Of a stretch of DNA of 64,000 nt, positions 25,673-37,540 are shown one piece after another (within the stretch, counting starts at the first letter, position 1; each line of letters starts with the position of its first letter). A program made the position numbers and the translations under genes. Below the pieces are notes generated by a model. The model worked only from the letters and a program-made list of their open reading frames with translations. It searched no databases and had not been told where the DNA came from. The stretch is from Trema orientale (lineage: Eukaryota > Streptophyta > Magnoliopsida > Rosales > Cannabaceae), in the NCBI GenBank assembly GCA_002914845.1, contig JXTC01000029.1, positions 640,206 to 704,205 of the forward strand, in the 5' to 3' direction.

Positions 25673-27240
25673 ATGGCACCGAAGAAATAAAAGAGAGATA
25701 GCTCTAAGTCTCAGGCAAGCTTTGATAAGAAGTGTTCTATCAATGTGAAGGCGGCCAAAAAGTACGGCAAAGTGGCTAAGAAGAGTTTGATTCCAGAAAG
25801 GGGTTGAAGGCTAGATGAGCAAAAAGATGGCCTCATAGCCACATTGCATCGTCAAATGAGGTTAGGGAACAATCACAGATAGACTGGACTCAGCAGTAAT
25901 TCATGGTGTCTAAGAATTTTATACCAATGCTAAAGTGGACTATGAGGACTTCAAGGTATTTGTTCAGAGTAAAAGGTCTCGTTTTCTTCTGAAGCTATTA
26001 ATACTTACTATAATCTTCCAAATATCAAAGAAGATGAGTACACACATTATATCTTTGAAAAGATCGATTTTTTATTTTTATTTTTTTAAAAAAGTGGGGC
26101 TTAACTAATAACCTCTAATTATTATAAATTAAAAGAAAATACTTACTACTACCTAATCTTCACCCTATCCTATTAGGGATAATAGGTTTTCACACATGTT
26201 CCTAGTGTAACTCGAACATAGGACCGAGGTCCCAGGTAGTAAGTGCTTTTATCACTTGAGCCAACCCACTTCGTCATGAAGAGCTCGATTATGACAGCAT
26301 AATTACGCAAATATATTCACTGGACATAAGAAGGGTGTCCCAAAATGATGATGACGCACTCACTCTAGCCTTCCAATCTAATGCTTTAAATAGGTATGCA
26401 AAGGAATGGTTCAACTTTATCTATACTAATTTAATGCTGACAACTCGTCAAATAGTGGTGGCATAAGAGTGGGTAGTCTTGTTATATTCGATGGTCACGA
26501 AAAGGTCTATTAACATGGGCAAAGTGATCAGGTATTCTATCTTCCACGCTATCAGAAAGATGACCACTGGGGGACTAACTTACCATCACTTATTATTGCT
26601 TTGTGTGTAAGAACAGAGGTTAAAATCGAGTAGTGGGAGCCAACTCACAAAACAATAAGCATGATTAATAAGATTGCTATCCAGAAGTACCAATGTTGGG
26701 AGAATGTAGAACATGAACGGTCAGGGTTAGGATTCAAGTTATATGAGTTACTGAAAGATAGCGAAGATTTACCACACCCACCATCTAATTGAAAAAAGCT
26801 CTACCCTGAAGACGAGCCTAAATACTGCCCACCTCGATATACCCGATATCTCGAAAATCCACCTCAGAGACACCAGGCCGCAAGACCGTCTGAGGCACCA
26901 AGCAGAGCTCTTCAATAGTTGTCTCCGAGCTCTTAGGCAGAGTATATTCATATGGCCAACAACTTGTGGGAATGCATAGGCAGCTGGACCAATAAGGTCG
27001 AACTCTCACTGATGCCCAAGCACGGGTTATTAATCTCCAATAATAGCGACTCACTTGATCATAATTTGATGCCAAATACTTTAACATGCTTGAACTTATG
27101 ATTCAATGGATGGGCCTTAATTCTGGCCAAGACTTTTGGAGGATTCCATTATTCCCTCGATATTACCGAGCCTCCTCCGGCCGTAAAACCTATATCCACC
27201 ACTAGAAGGAGATGATGAAGGAGCGGACCAATAGGAGGTG
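25673..27240 (+). pseudogene. Broken downstream ORF of plant Ty3 element (putative plant transposon protein domain)
   Basis: It starts at ATG 25673 (MAPKK) but hits a stop at codon 6. Beyond that, phrases in shifting frames fit the 'putative plant transposon protein' domain found downstream of pol in many plant Ty3 elements: EFYTNAKVDYEDFKVFV and NLPNIKEDEY before 26050, and WFNFIYTNLM, INMGKVIRYSIFHAIRK and GGLTYHHLL at about 26400-26600. The remainder to about 27240 is low-complexity and proline-rich in places, like the tails of such ORFs. A SINE splits it at 26070-26273. The function of this ORF is not established. Many stops make it dead. Confidence 0.65.
26070..26273 (-). mobile_element. 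tRNA-derived SINE inserted in the downstream ORF
   Basis: Read on the minus strand: box-A-like 'gggttggctcaagtgat', box-B-like 'atgttcgagttac', the family 3' segment 'ttagttaagccccactttt', and an A-rich tail. It is flanked by a 16-bp imperfect direct repeat (26056-26071 'tgaaaagatcgatttt' and 26277-26292 'tgaagagctcgattat', 13 of 16 identical), which is the expected target duplication. It belongs to the same family as the copy at 20841. Confidence 0.75.
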
Positions 27241-27244
27241 AGAA

Positions 27245-28850
27245 TCGATATCTCACATATAGTGAACTCATTTTTGACATACTACTAATAGAGGTTTATT
27301 AACTTTTCATTAACAAAGCGTTACTTTTCAAAAACTTTTCTGTAATTATTCTGTAAACATATGAGTCAATTTGAACTTTTTACTTTCTTTTAAAACTCAG
27401 CAGATACTTGGTTTTATTTTAAAATATCGCATAGACTTCTTAATATATATATGTACTACAATAAAAAAATTGTAAAAAATTTCACATAACAATAGTAGAA
27501 CTCCACTGAGACATAATAAAACAATTCAAAATATGCAAAATAGGCCCCCTACATCTGGTCAAAATATCCATATATATAACATTAGGGTCAGACCTCTACT
27601 CTTGCTCACAAACTCAACTACACATTTCTAGTATTACCTGTAACACAAGACTATTGTGAGCTATAGCTCAGTAAGTAAAGTAATATATGAAATATTGCTC
27701 AATGATATGTACTAAATGCATGATTATGCTTTCTTAAAATTTTTTGGTATAAACTATTTTCTTTAGGCTCCTTTTGTCTTGTGCACGCTATCTAGTTTGG
27801 TACTGTACCTACAGGGCTTCCTGAACTGATAAAGTCTCATGGGCTCTTCTCTGATTGGCCCTCGCCACAGTAAAGCTCGTTACTAACCTTACTCAATCAT
27901 TGCTCCATTGAGCTCAAGAAATAAGTTGGCCTGAAACTCCAATGTAATCTATTATATGCTTTGGAGGAGAAATACTGTACATGACAAAACTTTTGACTAA
28001 TCCCATCAGACTTGCTCCTCCCTTGGGTAGCCACTCTAAGCCTAGTCCAAGGCCTCATTCTAAATTTGTAAAACCATATCCTACTTCTCTGCGACAGTAG
28101 TACAAAACCTTCTAAAAATTTCATGGTCTCAACTTTTCTGTGATAAAAAATAGCTTTACACAATAATGCTAATGGCATTTCAAAAACTTGTTATTATGGT
28201 TAAACTTTTCTGTAAAACATGCATAGCCTCATGATGCACGCGACAATATCTCGCTATATATTCTAAGTATGTATGTTGAAATCAAAATGCCAATGGTCAT
28301 ACTCACAACCAAAATGGAAAGCATAGAATTATAGTAGACTCTCATGGCACATAATTCCTATGTTTGCAGTTGAGTACATTACTTACCTTACTTCTAAGCT
28401 CTCAAAGTCTTCACCAGTGAAATGCCTTATGCTCAACGTATATTTTGACATGTCCCTAATTTTTCCATATAACAGATTCACTGATTATTATGTAAGTTCT
28501 ACAATAAATCATATTTTACATTATCAATCGAACACAAACATGTCTATTTCTAATTAACTTTCCTTCTCATAAAAAAATGGGAACAAATATAGTCAGCAAG
28601 TTTAGAATTATTTAAACGACTATTCTAATGCTTGTAAGTAAATAAGTAATTCCCTATACAAACGGATCCGTACCAAAATTTTCAAGAGTTACTCTCAAAA
28701 GAAATTTTATTATTGTAGTATAAACATACGCATGATAAATAAACAAACAACTAATAAATGTCAAAATAGTTTCTTATTACTACGAGGTTCTACTACTCAA
28801 ATCTAATTACTATTTCCTAAGTCCTCTGATTCACCTTGTGTAAAATTCAT
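27245..28850 (-). repeat. Possible LTR of another Ty3 group, minus orientation
   Basis: No protein is recognisable. 'gtgagctatagctcagtaagtaa' near 27655 and 'ctcgccacagtaaagctcgtt' near 27860 are laid out like corresponding parts of the minus-oriented LTRs at 43277 and 58012 (stretches with 'ctcagtagga' and 'actcgctagcg'), though much diverged. This suggests an LTR inserted between the downstream ORF and the 3' UTR of the Athila/Tat-type relic. Both borders are uncertain. Confidence 0.3.
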
Positions 28851-29147
28851 ATTATGCAAATTAACACATAAGTTACTAGTGAGAATAGATTCTCAAAAAT
28901 CCATCCAAATCAAAGTAACAAAAATAGTAGCTGCAAAATTATAAGTAACAATAACGCTTTAGTCAATCGTATATTTGATGAGCTAAGATGTATGTATATA
29001 TATATATATATATAATTCTCAAAATCAGCTCTCTCTATATATAATCAAGAAATTTTAACTAGCAAAAAGCAATCAGAGTATATAGTTACCAAATTATATA
29101 TAGACAGAGTTTGTGTCGGCTAATACCTGGAACCAATATTTATACTA

Positions 29148-29514
29148 AAGACCTGTTTGGGATAGTTTTTATCTTTACTTAATGCAGTAAAAGAAGAGAA
29201 GTTAAAGTTATAGCTTTTAGTATATTACTTGGATGATATATTTGAAATTTATTTTAAGGATCTAAATGACATTTGTTTGTCATTTATTAAAATAAGACTA
29301 AATTTAGAAATGTAAATTTTCATTAAAACTAAAAAAAAATTCATATATTCTTCAAAGCTCTTATTAAAGAAGCTATATGAGTCTGACATCCTCTGAAAGA
29401 GCTTTCAGAACCTAAAATCTCTTTTAATATTTTAATAAATAAGCTCAAAAGCTGCTTGTGGGCTCAGGAAGTCAAAAAACTACTTTTAAAATCCATGCTA
29501 AACAGGCTCTTAAG
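29148..29514. mobile_element. hAT-style MITE
   Basis: The left end 'gacctgtttgggatag' and the right end 'gctaaacaggctctt' are imperfect inverted copies of the common 'GAGCCTGTTTGG' terminus. About 367 bp, AT-rich, noncoding. The flanking bases do not give a convincing 8-bp duplication. Confidence 0.45.
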
Positions 29515-30778
29515 TGCCCTTTGACTTGACGTGATTCTCATATAACTAAAAGAAATTCAGGTATAAACAACCATGGTGGAAAGAGGAGATATTAGAGATA
29601 ACTACAACCAGTAACTACGATGAAGCCAGCACAGGCTCAACCACCCCCCTCACTTTTTTAGAATTCCATTTTTTACCCTAATTTTATGTGAAAATTTCAG
29701 TTTTGTCCTTCATTTGCCCCTCCTAAGTTTTTATAATATTAACTTTTTATCACATAGTGTGTAAAAAAATCAATAATATTCCTCATATGACCCTACTGAA
29801 TTTTTTTTTATATTTGAATTTTACCTATATTATCTTGAAATACTTAAAATTTCCCTCACTTTTTATAGATAATATTTCTTTAGACTCACATTAAATACTC
29901 TTTTAAATCTAATTTTGGTCTATATTGACTAATATGTTTCAAAATTACCATTTTTAGATTCTTCATTAGTTAAATATCACTAAATTATAAGTCCATTTGA
30001 TGAAAAAGAAGAAAAAGAAACCCATATCAAAAGCATAAAAAGAGAAAAAGAAGATAAATTTAGTGTAATACCCCCTAAAAAAATTTTCTGGCTCCGTCAT
30101 CGACACATAAGAGGTGGAAGGAAGAAAGAGTACATTACGAAACCAAAGGGGAGGATTTAATGTCTAGAAAAAGTTATCGACTCAAAAGGTCAGTTCCTCT
30201 CACAATACTTTTTTTCCTTTATTTGTTTTTATTTTTTATTTTAACTTACGACTACTAATCAATCAGAATAATAATAATTCAACTAAATCCAAATATATGT
30301 ATTTATTAAAGATGTAATAAAAAGAAACTATTAAATATATACATGAGTATTTCATATAGAAATTAAAACCGTTAGATGCATGCACCATTACACGTATCTT
30401 ATTGAAAATAATAATAATATCTAAATAAGGATCTAGTACTTAAAACTTATCACCATTACACGTGACAATAAGAATAATGAACAACAATCATGCTTATTTA
30501 ATTAATGAATTCTATTTCTTGTCATGCAATTGTGAGAAAATAATTAAAAAAAATGCTAATAGGTTCTGTTATGAAAATACATAACTCGATCTTGATTCAC
30601 TTAAAACACATCAAATTAATACCAAAGAACTTGTTTCGGGAATTTTACTGTAAAATAATTCAAAGATAACAAGTTAATAACCATAAAAATAAATATTGAG
30701 TACTCAAAAACATTAAGCACATAAAATATGTAAATGAAAATGCTATATAATCATGTTATTATTGACTCTTTTAACTAT
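29515..30778. other. Intergenic AT-rich DNA, no gene seen
   Basis: No open frames of note and no repeat partner found within the window. Confidence 0.3.
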
Positions 30779-31530
30779 GTAAGAAATTTGATATTACATC
30801 ACTTCCTAAGTGTGTGTTCTTTTCCTTATATTCTTATTGTTTTAAAACATTGAGAACAATGTTTTGTTTAAGTTTGGGGGAGAGAACATATTTACAGTGT
30901 TTGTGGTATGATGTTTGACATTGTTGGATTGTTTTGTTTCTTAGATACATTTTATCTCTTTTTTTCATCAATTGTGCTTGATAGCTCCTGTTTAGATTGT
31001 GTTGGTAGTCTTTTTACTTTTGTTTAGTTGTTTAATGATGTTTTCTTTTTCATATATATATAAAATAAATAAATAAATAAATAAAATTTGATAACTATAA
31101 TTTGATGACGATGCTAGTTGCAATTTGCTCATTTAGGTCTTAGACAATGTGATTCATTGAGATTTCTGTGTGCTAATTGACTCGTGTTGGTTGAATATTA
31201 CTTTTAATTCTCTACGCTTACGCACTTAATTCATAATCACTTAATCTTTTGAGCTTTTAGAGAATACTTATGTGCATTAGATAGGCTTTAACATCTCATG
31301 AATTTTAAAACCTATTTAAGTGAAACCTGAGGTGAAATCGTATGTTAATTGTCATTAGAGTGCTGATTTAGGTCATCTTTGGACCGTTTGAGCTTTTGAA
31401 ACCAACCTTATTATATTTTGTCCCTAGTTCACTCATGTTGAGCCTATTTGTACCTTTCTTTTTCTATCACATTTAAGCCAAGTCAAAATAATATCCTCCG
31501 TCCCTCACTCTTTATGCATGTTGATCGTTT
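30779..31530 (+). repeat. 3' untranslated region of an Athila/Tat-type retroelement
   Basis: 'cattgagaacaatgttttgt' followed by 'ttaagtttgggggagag' near 30850-30890 is a sequence style I know from the region between the last ORF and the 3' LTR of Athila/Tat elements. The following 600 bp ('gagcttttgaaaccaacctt', 'cctagttcactcatgttgagcc') continues in the same manner. It has the same orientation as the integrase and downstream ORF relics at 23.6-27.2 kb, so it is probably the tail of that element, separated by later insertions. Confidence 0.5.
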
Positions 31531-31669
31531 TAAAAAGTTAATTGAGCTATGCTACATGTTAAGAGGAAGGGTGGTATTTAGAATTATTTTTGGTGTTTTG
31601 AAGTGTTTGTGTAATTTTGAATTTTTGGTGGTGTTTACTATCATATATTTTGTTTTTTTCAAAAAATAA

Positions 31670-31860
31670 AAAGAAAAAAAAAAGATAAAAATGGCGTGTG
31701 AATAGTGCCACGCCATATTTGTTGCACTGTTCAAATCCGGACAAAACACAATTTTGGCAATTGGATTTGGTGCGTGCTCGGTTGGAGAGATCCAAGCACC
31801 AAAATACGCCTCTCTAACGCTATTATAGCATTGCTTTGGAGAGGCTCTTAAATCTCATAC
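31670..31860. other. Small inverted-repeat sequence, possible MITE
   Basis: 'atggcgtg' and 'cacgccat' at about 31691-31716 form an 8-bp hairpin around a 10-nt loop. The remainder ('gcctctctaacgctattatagc', 'ctttggagaggc') has weak inverted symmetry. No coding content; the class is not recognised. Confidence 0.3.
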
Positions 31861-32179
31861 ATTGGTCTAGTTCAATGTAATTCAACTATATTTGTAAACT
31901 CATATGCAATAAGACAAATTACTCAATGAATTTACAATAATTAAAATAAATTCTCCAACTTTATTTTGTTGACTGAGAACAATTTATTTAATCATAAAAT
32001 AGCTTGTTATCTTAATTTGTCTTTTATGAATCCACCTTGTGATTACCAAGATATATATATATATAATGTAGCTATATGGAATTTTGTTCAATCATACACG
32101 TGCAAATATATAAAATATTTCGTAAATTTTTTGATTCCGGAATTTGTTTGCAATATAATTTCTAGAGCACAAATTTCCA

Positions 32180-32212
<33 letters not shown>

Positions 32213-32214
32213 AT

Positions 32215-32459
32215 GGTTGCTAATCCAATAGGTATTTTTTCTTTTACCTATGGATAGGTATTTTTTTTTAGCCGTTGGATCATGATCTAATGATGATCCA
32301 ACAGTTATAATAAGGTACATAAAAAGACATACATCATTAATACTATTTCTCTCTCTTACTTTTTATGATAAAAAAATGTGCAAGTTAAATTTTCATTGAC
32401 AAAAATGATATCTATGTATAGATTAAAAAAAAAAAAAAAAACTTACTGAATTGGAGCCC
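32215..32459 (-). mobile_element. (TA)n-embedded MITE, copy C (inverted)
   Basis: It begins 'ggttgctaatccaatagg' right after a TA tract and ends 'actgaattggagccc' before 'atatatgg'; these are the right and left ends of copies A and B in reverse. The inner 'ttggatcatgatctaatg' motif and the 'aagacatacatcattaat', 'ctctctcttac' and 'aaatgtgcaagt' landmarks all match copy A in reverse order. It is 245 bp and lies about 400 bp downstream of the NAC gene's stop codon. Confidence 0.7.
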
Positions 32460-32871
32460 ATATATGGTGCTATTAACATCAGCCAGAATGTTAAACACTT
32501 GTACATCTGACGTTGCCTTGCCCTTATAACATCGTTGTATTTTTACTATGGCAGTTAAGGTATAATATCGTACTATGTAATAAAATTCAGTTCGTCTTTA
32601 GTTTAGCAGGAGGAGACCAGGGAAGACCAATAAAGTACTAAAAATAGTGGGGAAAAGACGAATATTTCTACATTTGTTGTAATTCAATAGCAATAAATAA
32701 AAGATATTGGAAATCAATTGTGTAAATGTAAAGTACAATTTTTGTTATGATGCACCTACGTCATGTTACGGAAAGGCTGAGTTTAATTGCCTTCCCAGTT
32801 AACACTACTGCTAAAAGAAAAATAAAATAAAATACATATTAAGAAAAAAGAAATTAAATGAAATCAGCAAG

Positions 32872-35800
32872 TCAAGTTGTAATAATCATATTGTGGTTAG
32901 CCCACATGGTACAAAGAGCCAAACTAATGGTGAGAAAAACCCCTATCTTCTTCAAAAACACAGTAAAATTGTTCCCACCTCTGATGTTAACAACTGAAAC
33001 GTTCCCTTTCTCACTGCACAGCTTAATTTCTGTCCTCCTTTTCCTTTTATCAGAACAAGCATTTTCATTTCCTTCGGCTACGGCAGCGCTTGAAGCAAAG
33101 AAATCCATCATTCTATCACTCTCCACAGGTTCCTCGCTCGCCAAAAGAAGAGAAATCGTACAAATAATAATGCTCAATATTGTCCACCATGCTAACTTCA
33201 TTGGTTTGGTCATGTCCACAAACTTCATCTTCATATAGGCCCGAAATTTGGTAGAGATAAAAGAATCCTCAGTACTAGTCTTGGATTTCGTTTGCGAATT
33301 TGAGTGGTCAGCTTTCTCTACTAAGAAGTTGTTGCCCAAGAGTAGTACTGGATTTAGGTGGACTTGGACTGTTTGAGAAGGCACTAATTGGTGAAAGAAT
33401 GTCTCCGCAACCTGACGGGTTGAAACGAAGAGTCCATGATTGACTTTGATCTCCTCGACGACCTCAAAGCTTGGAGAGCTTGAATAATCATCCATGTTTC
33501 CATCATCCATGAAGTTCTCATTTGGGTCACTGTTGATGAATCCAAGGGAGAATTGATCATTTGTCCGATCTGTATCTTCATTGAATTCCTTACAGCTACT
33601 TTGATGGCCTGATTCACCTATATCAACCAGACTTGTCTCAGTGAAAGGGGGGGGAAAAAAAAAAAAAGGACAAAAGGGAAAAGAGGAAACAAACTCTAAT
33701 CTGTTTAAAGAATTTGAATTACACGAGAATTAATACAGGAAAAATTAATAAACTCGATATATATTTCGTTTACATATTGTACCTTGAATGTCTTCATGTT
33801 CTTCTCTCCGGAAGCTTGAAATATTTTCAAAGGGTACTATCTTGTGTTCTTCCACAAAATTCTGTCCAATTTGAAAAGAGTATTAATATGAATAGATACA
33901 TATGTTGTTAGGTATTATGATTGATTTCTATTATTATCTTCAGAGGCTTAGCTTGGTTGGTATGGTAACCATACAAATTTCTAATGTTAAGGGTCCTGAG
34001 TTCATTTTCTCACCAATTTAAAAAAATAAATAAATAAATAATATGTCCATGATAATATTGTGAATAGTTTGAGTAGACATGTAATAAATTTAATGTGTGT
34101 TATGAGTTCATACCTCGTCTCCTTCTTTGCCGGACATTCCTATCCATCTCAAATTCTCTAATGCTCTATTGTCCGTTTTGAAATCTTCATCGAAATCTCC
34201 AATCTCTATTGACCTCATTATGGGATTTTCCCACGATTTGTCCATATACCGCATAGGATTCAGCTCGTTGTTGGCTAATGATTGGCTATACTGAGTTTCT
34301 CTGCCAACCACGAAGCGAAAATCATCAGCCGCACCATTAACATTAACATTATTTCCTTCCCAAATTGTCTGATCCACATAGTTAGTATTGGACTGGTTCA
34401 TGAGTTCCTGAGAAACATGAGCAACAGAAAGAATCTCCTGCAAGATGTCGGTTTCGTTTGCAGCGCTTTCTGGCATTGCATGATGATGAGCAGTTGATTG
34501 CATCACTTTGAAGTCATTGATGATCCCTGAAGCTTGAGGAAAATCCTCTACCTCTAATGGAGGAAGTGAGAGCCTATGCTGTAACCTTGCGCACTCTAGT
34601 GCTACATCAACCTGTGAATTAATTACCAAAAACCATTACGTATTAATGAAAATAATGTACCAAACAAATGGACTATCATTGGTACTTTATAGGCAACCTA
34701 CACGGTTGTATGACTTTTTATTACCATATAAATCAACATACGGACATCGAATTTTCGTGATACTTCGTTGATTTTAAGAATATCTCATGTAACAACCTTA
34801 AATTTGTTAGCAGTATATTATTTTCTTTTGAATAATTTGAGCAATATTAATTTAAATTGCAAATAAATATATAATATTTAAAAAGAAAAAGTACCTTAGA
34901 TGGAGGATATGAAATGCTTCCGTAGTTTTGAAATGACTGACTTGCACCAAAGTTAGTATTAAATGTGTCATCATGAGATAAGAATTGCGTCCATTTATTT
35001 GCATGATCTGATCTAAATCTTTGCGTCATAGTTGGAGCTGAGCAAGTGTCCGGCGGCACAATTGGATAATTGGAGCTCTCAAAATCGTCACATCTTCCAT
35101 CCGAATATATTTCCATGCTTGAAGAATGATCACTTATATTCATATGATGATTATGATGACTATGGTTATGATTAGGATTGTGATTACTAGTGCTTGTACT
35201 TCCATAATAATGCTCTCCAATCTTTGGGCCAACAGCACTCTTTTTGAATACACGGCAAAGAGCATATGCATCCTGTAACAGTACACACTAAATATTATAA
35301 TGTCATCATGTTAATCATTGCATGAATACTTCTATGAGCCATCTAGAAAATTTCTTCAATGCACATGTGTGAATGACAATAGGGGTTGATGATTAAATTA
35401 GTTTTATTCGAATTTATTTCTCAAAAAAATTTCAAAACTACAACTACTGCGGGTTTTTTTTTTTTTTTCCTTTTTCTTTTTCTCCACTATTATACTAGGT
35501 GACACATAAACATGAGCCACTGAATTACGTTAAAATCAGAAAACTTTTATTCGAATCTGTATCATTAGCTTTCGTAATGGTTTATATATATGTTACACGT
35601 ACCACAAGTGATATTCCTTTTGCTATATCCCATGACTCTACTTCTTTATGTTTAGTTTTAAATTTTTTAATAGAAGAAAAAACTTTCACTTTGCAATATG
35701 GAAAGAAAGTAAATAAATAGCCTTCTATAGTTTTTACACTAAAAATTACTATTAATTACTACAATTCCTTTTGGATGATTGTTCAGAAAGAAATCGAAAT

Positions 35801-37540
35801 TTAGGAAATATATACATATATATATATATCTTATTATGAATAGTTCATATTATATCTTCTTAAAAGGAGAGAGAAATTAATGCAAAATTTACTAAAAAGG
35901 AAAGAAATAAATTAAGAACAAGCTAAATGGAGAAATAAAAAATAGACCTGGAGGCCAGAAGCAGTCTCACACTCTCTCTCATCAAGACGATATTCATGCA
36001 TGACCCAGTCAGTCCTGGAGCCATGTGGAGCCCTTCCTCTGTAGTAAACCAATGTTTTCTTCATCCCAACCGCACGTGTCTGCGAGTTCACCTTTCGGTC
36101 TTTCCCTGTGGCCTTCCAATACCCACCCTTCGTTGCCCGATTTGTCCTCGATCCATTTGGGTATTTTCGATCTCGAGGACTGAAGAAGTACCACTCTAGA
36201 TCTTTGCTCGGTAACAATGATTTTCCTGCGCGCATACATTAAAAATTATATATCAATGTTATGCAATAATGTTTTTGTATTTAAATTTTCAATCATTGGT
36301 TTTTTGCTTTTTTTTTTTTTAATAAATTTCCAAAACCCAGAAATTTTTGGGATACGTATACTTGTCTTTCAGTCGAAGTTAAAATCCTAATAACGAAAAA
36401 AAATAATAATAAAAGAAAAGAAAAAATATATTATTTTAAAAAGACGTAAAGGATTGCTTGGGAAATCATGCATATATTTCTTGAAGAGCATGTAATTCTT
36501 TCCTTTGGCTATGCTTTTTGACTCGGGACTCCCCTACGAAATCTTCGTGCTTACAACAGTAAGAGCTAGGTATAGCCCTAAAGATTGGGGGACCATATCT
36601 TGGTCCCACCTAAAGTAGTTCCCTTTTTCCTCTAAAAATATTGGTATAATTGAAAGCATAATAACATATTTGACTAATAATGACTCAAAAGAGAAAAAAA
36701 AAAATATATTTGACCAATAAAACGGTTATTCAATGCGTTTTGAGTGATTAACTCCCCAAATCGGTCAATAATTGATCGGAGGACATAAAAGCAAGAAAAA
36801 ACAAATACAAAAGGCAATGATTTGATCGAAGGCGCATTTTGAGCAAATATGATCTTCTAAAAGATTCTGCAACCCTTGATCTTAGTCAAGGAAAAACAAG
36901 GCCAAAAAAAAATAATAATAGGAAAATAAGGTAAAAACATATTCAGTCGAAAATAAATAGTAATAACAAAATAAAGTCATGATCTACTTTTACTTGGTCA
37001 CCACTCACTACAGGTTATTATTTGGTGCCAAAATCAGGGTAAATTGTTTTATTATTAGTCTTGCAAATCTTCGATCAACAACGATCTAGCTGATCAATAA
37101 TAAAGTCATCAAAATCGATTTATATTAATACGAGATAGACATACCTAATTAGAAAAAAGTCTTTATCTACATTCGAAGACATATATATATATATACACAT
37201 ATATCATATACGAAATCTATTTTTTAATCTTTAAAAGAAGAAGTGTTTAATTAAGAGAAAATAAATCAGTTGAACTCAAATAAAATAAAATAAAATAATC
37301 AAAAGGAAAATCCGCCACCAAATTAAACAGTACTAAATAGAATAAAATGGAATAAATATATATATATTACATTTAATTAGTACCTGGTAGGTCCCAAGGT
37401 TCACACTTGTACAGATCGACTTCGGGGATGATCTCCAAATCGATCTTACGGCCGTTGATCTTTCTCTTTAGGTAGTATGCTACCAGTTCCTCGTCCGTTG
37501 GATGGAACCGAAAACCAGGAGGCAGTGAAACTGGTGCCAT
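32872..37540 (-). CDS. NAC086-like: NAC transcription factor, NAC045/NAC086-like, with C-terminal hydrophobic tail
   Basis: Six exons, 711 aa: 37384-37540, 35948-36225, 34895-35272, 34114-34611, 33783-33861, 32872-33617; every phase joins. Seen: a complete NAC domain (about 6-157) with [62 protein letters not shown] and YALCRVFKK. Then come a His/Asn-rich linker (about 170-190), a long acidic and Asn-rich middle, and FEVVEE (514-519). There are two hydrophobic segments, about 604-624 ([17 protein letters not shown]) and about 688-706. Known: NAC045/NAC086 act below APL and drive nuclear breakdown in maturing sieve elements; other NAC proteins are held in membranes by C-terminal anchors until cleaved. 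Inferred: the domain and the FEVVEE region fit the NAC045/086 group, but this protein is longer and has a hydrophobic tail. The start is the first Met before the NAC domain. The frame is intact. Confidence 0.9.
33940..34045 (+). mobile_element. SINE-like fragment in NAC intron 4
   Basis: 'ggcttagcttggttggta' resembles box A and 'agggtcctgagttca' resembles box B, and the fragment ends in an A-rich 'aaaaaaataaataaataaata' tail. About 100 bp. It lacks the 'ttagttaagccccac' segment of the SINEs at 20841 and 26070, so it is a different family or a truncated copy. It lies between exon 4 (34114) and exon 5 (33861), in the opposite orientation to the gene. Confidence 0.45.

Noticed and set aside
32858-33238. 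126-aa plus-strand open frame over the last NAC exon
   Set aside because: It is the antisense shadow of the NAC coding sequence, whose reading on the minus strand joins five upstream exons in phase.
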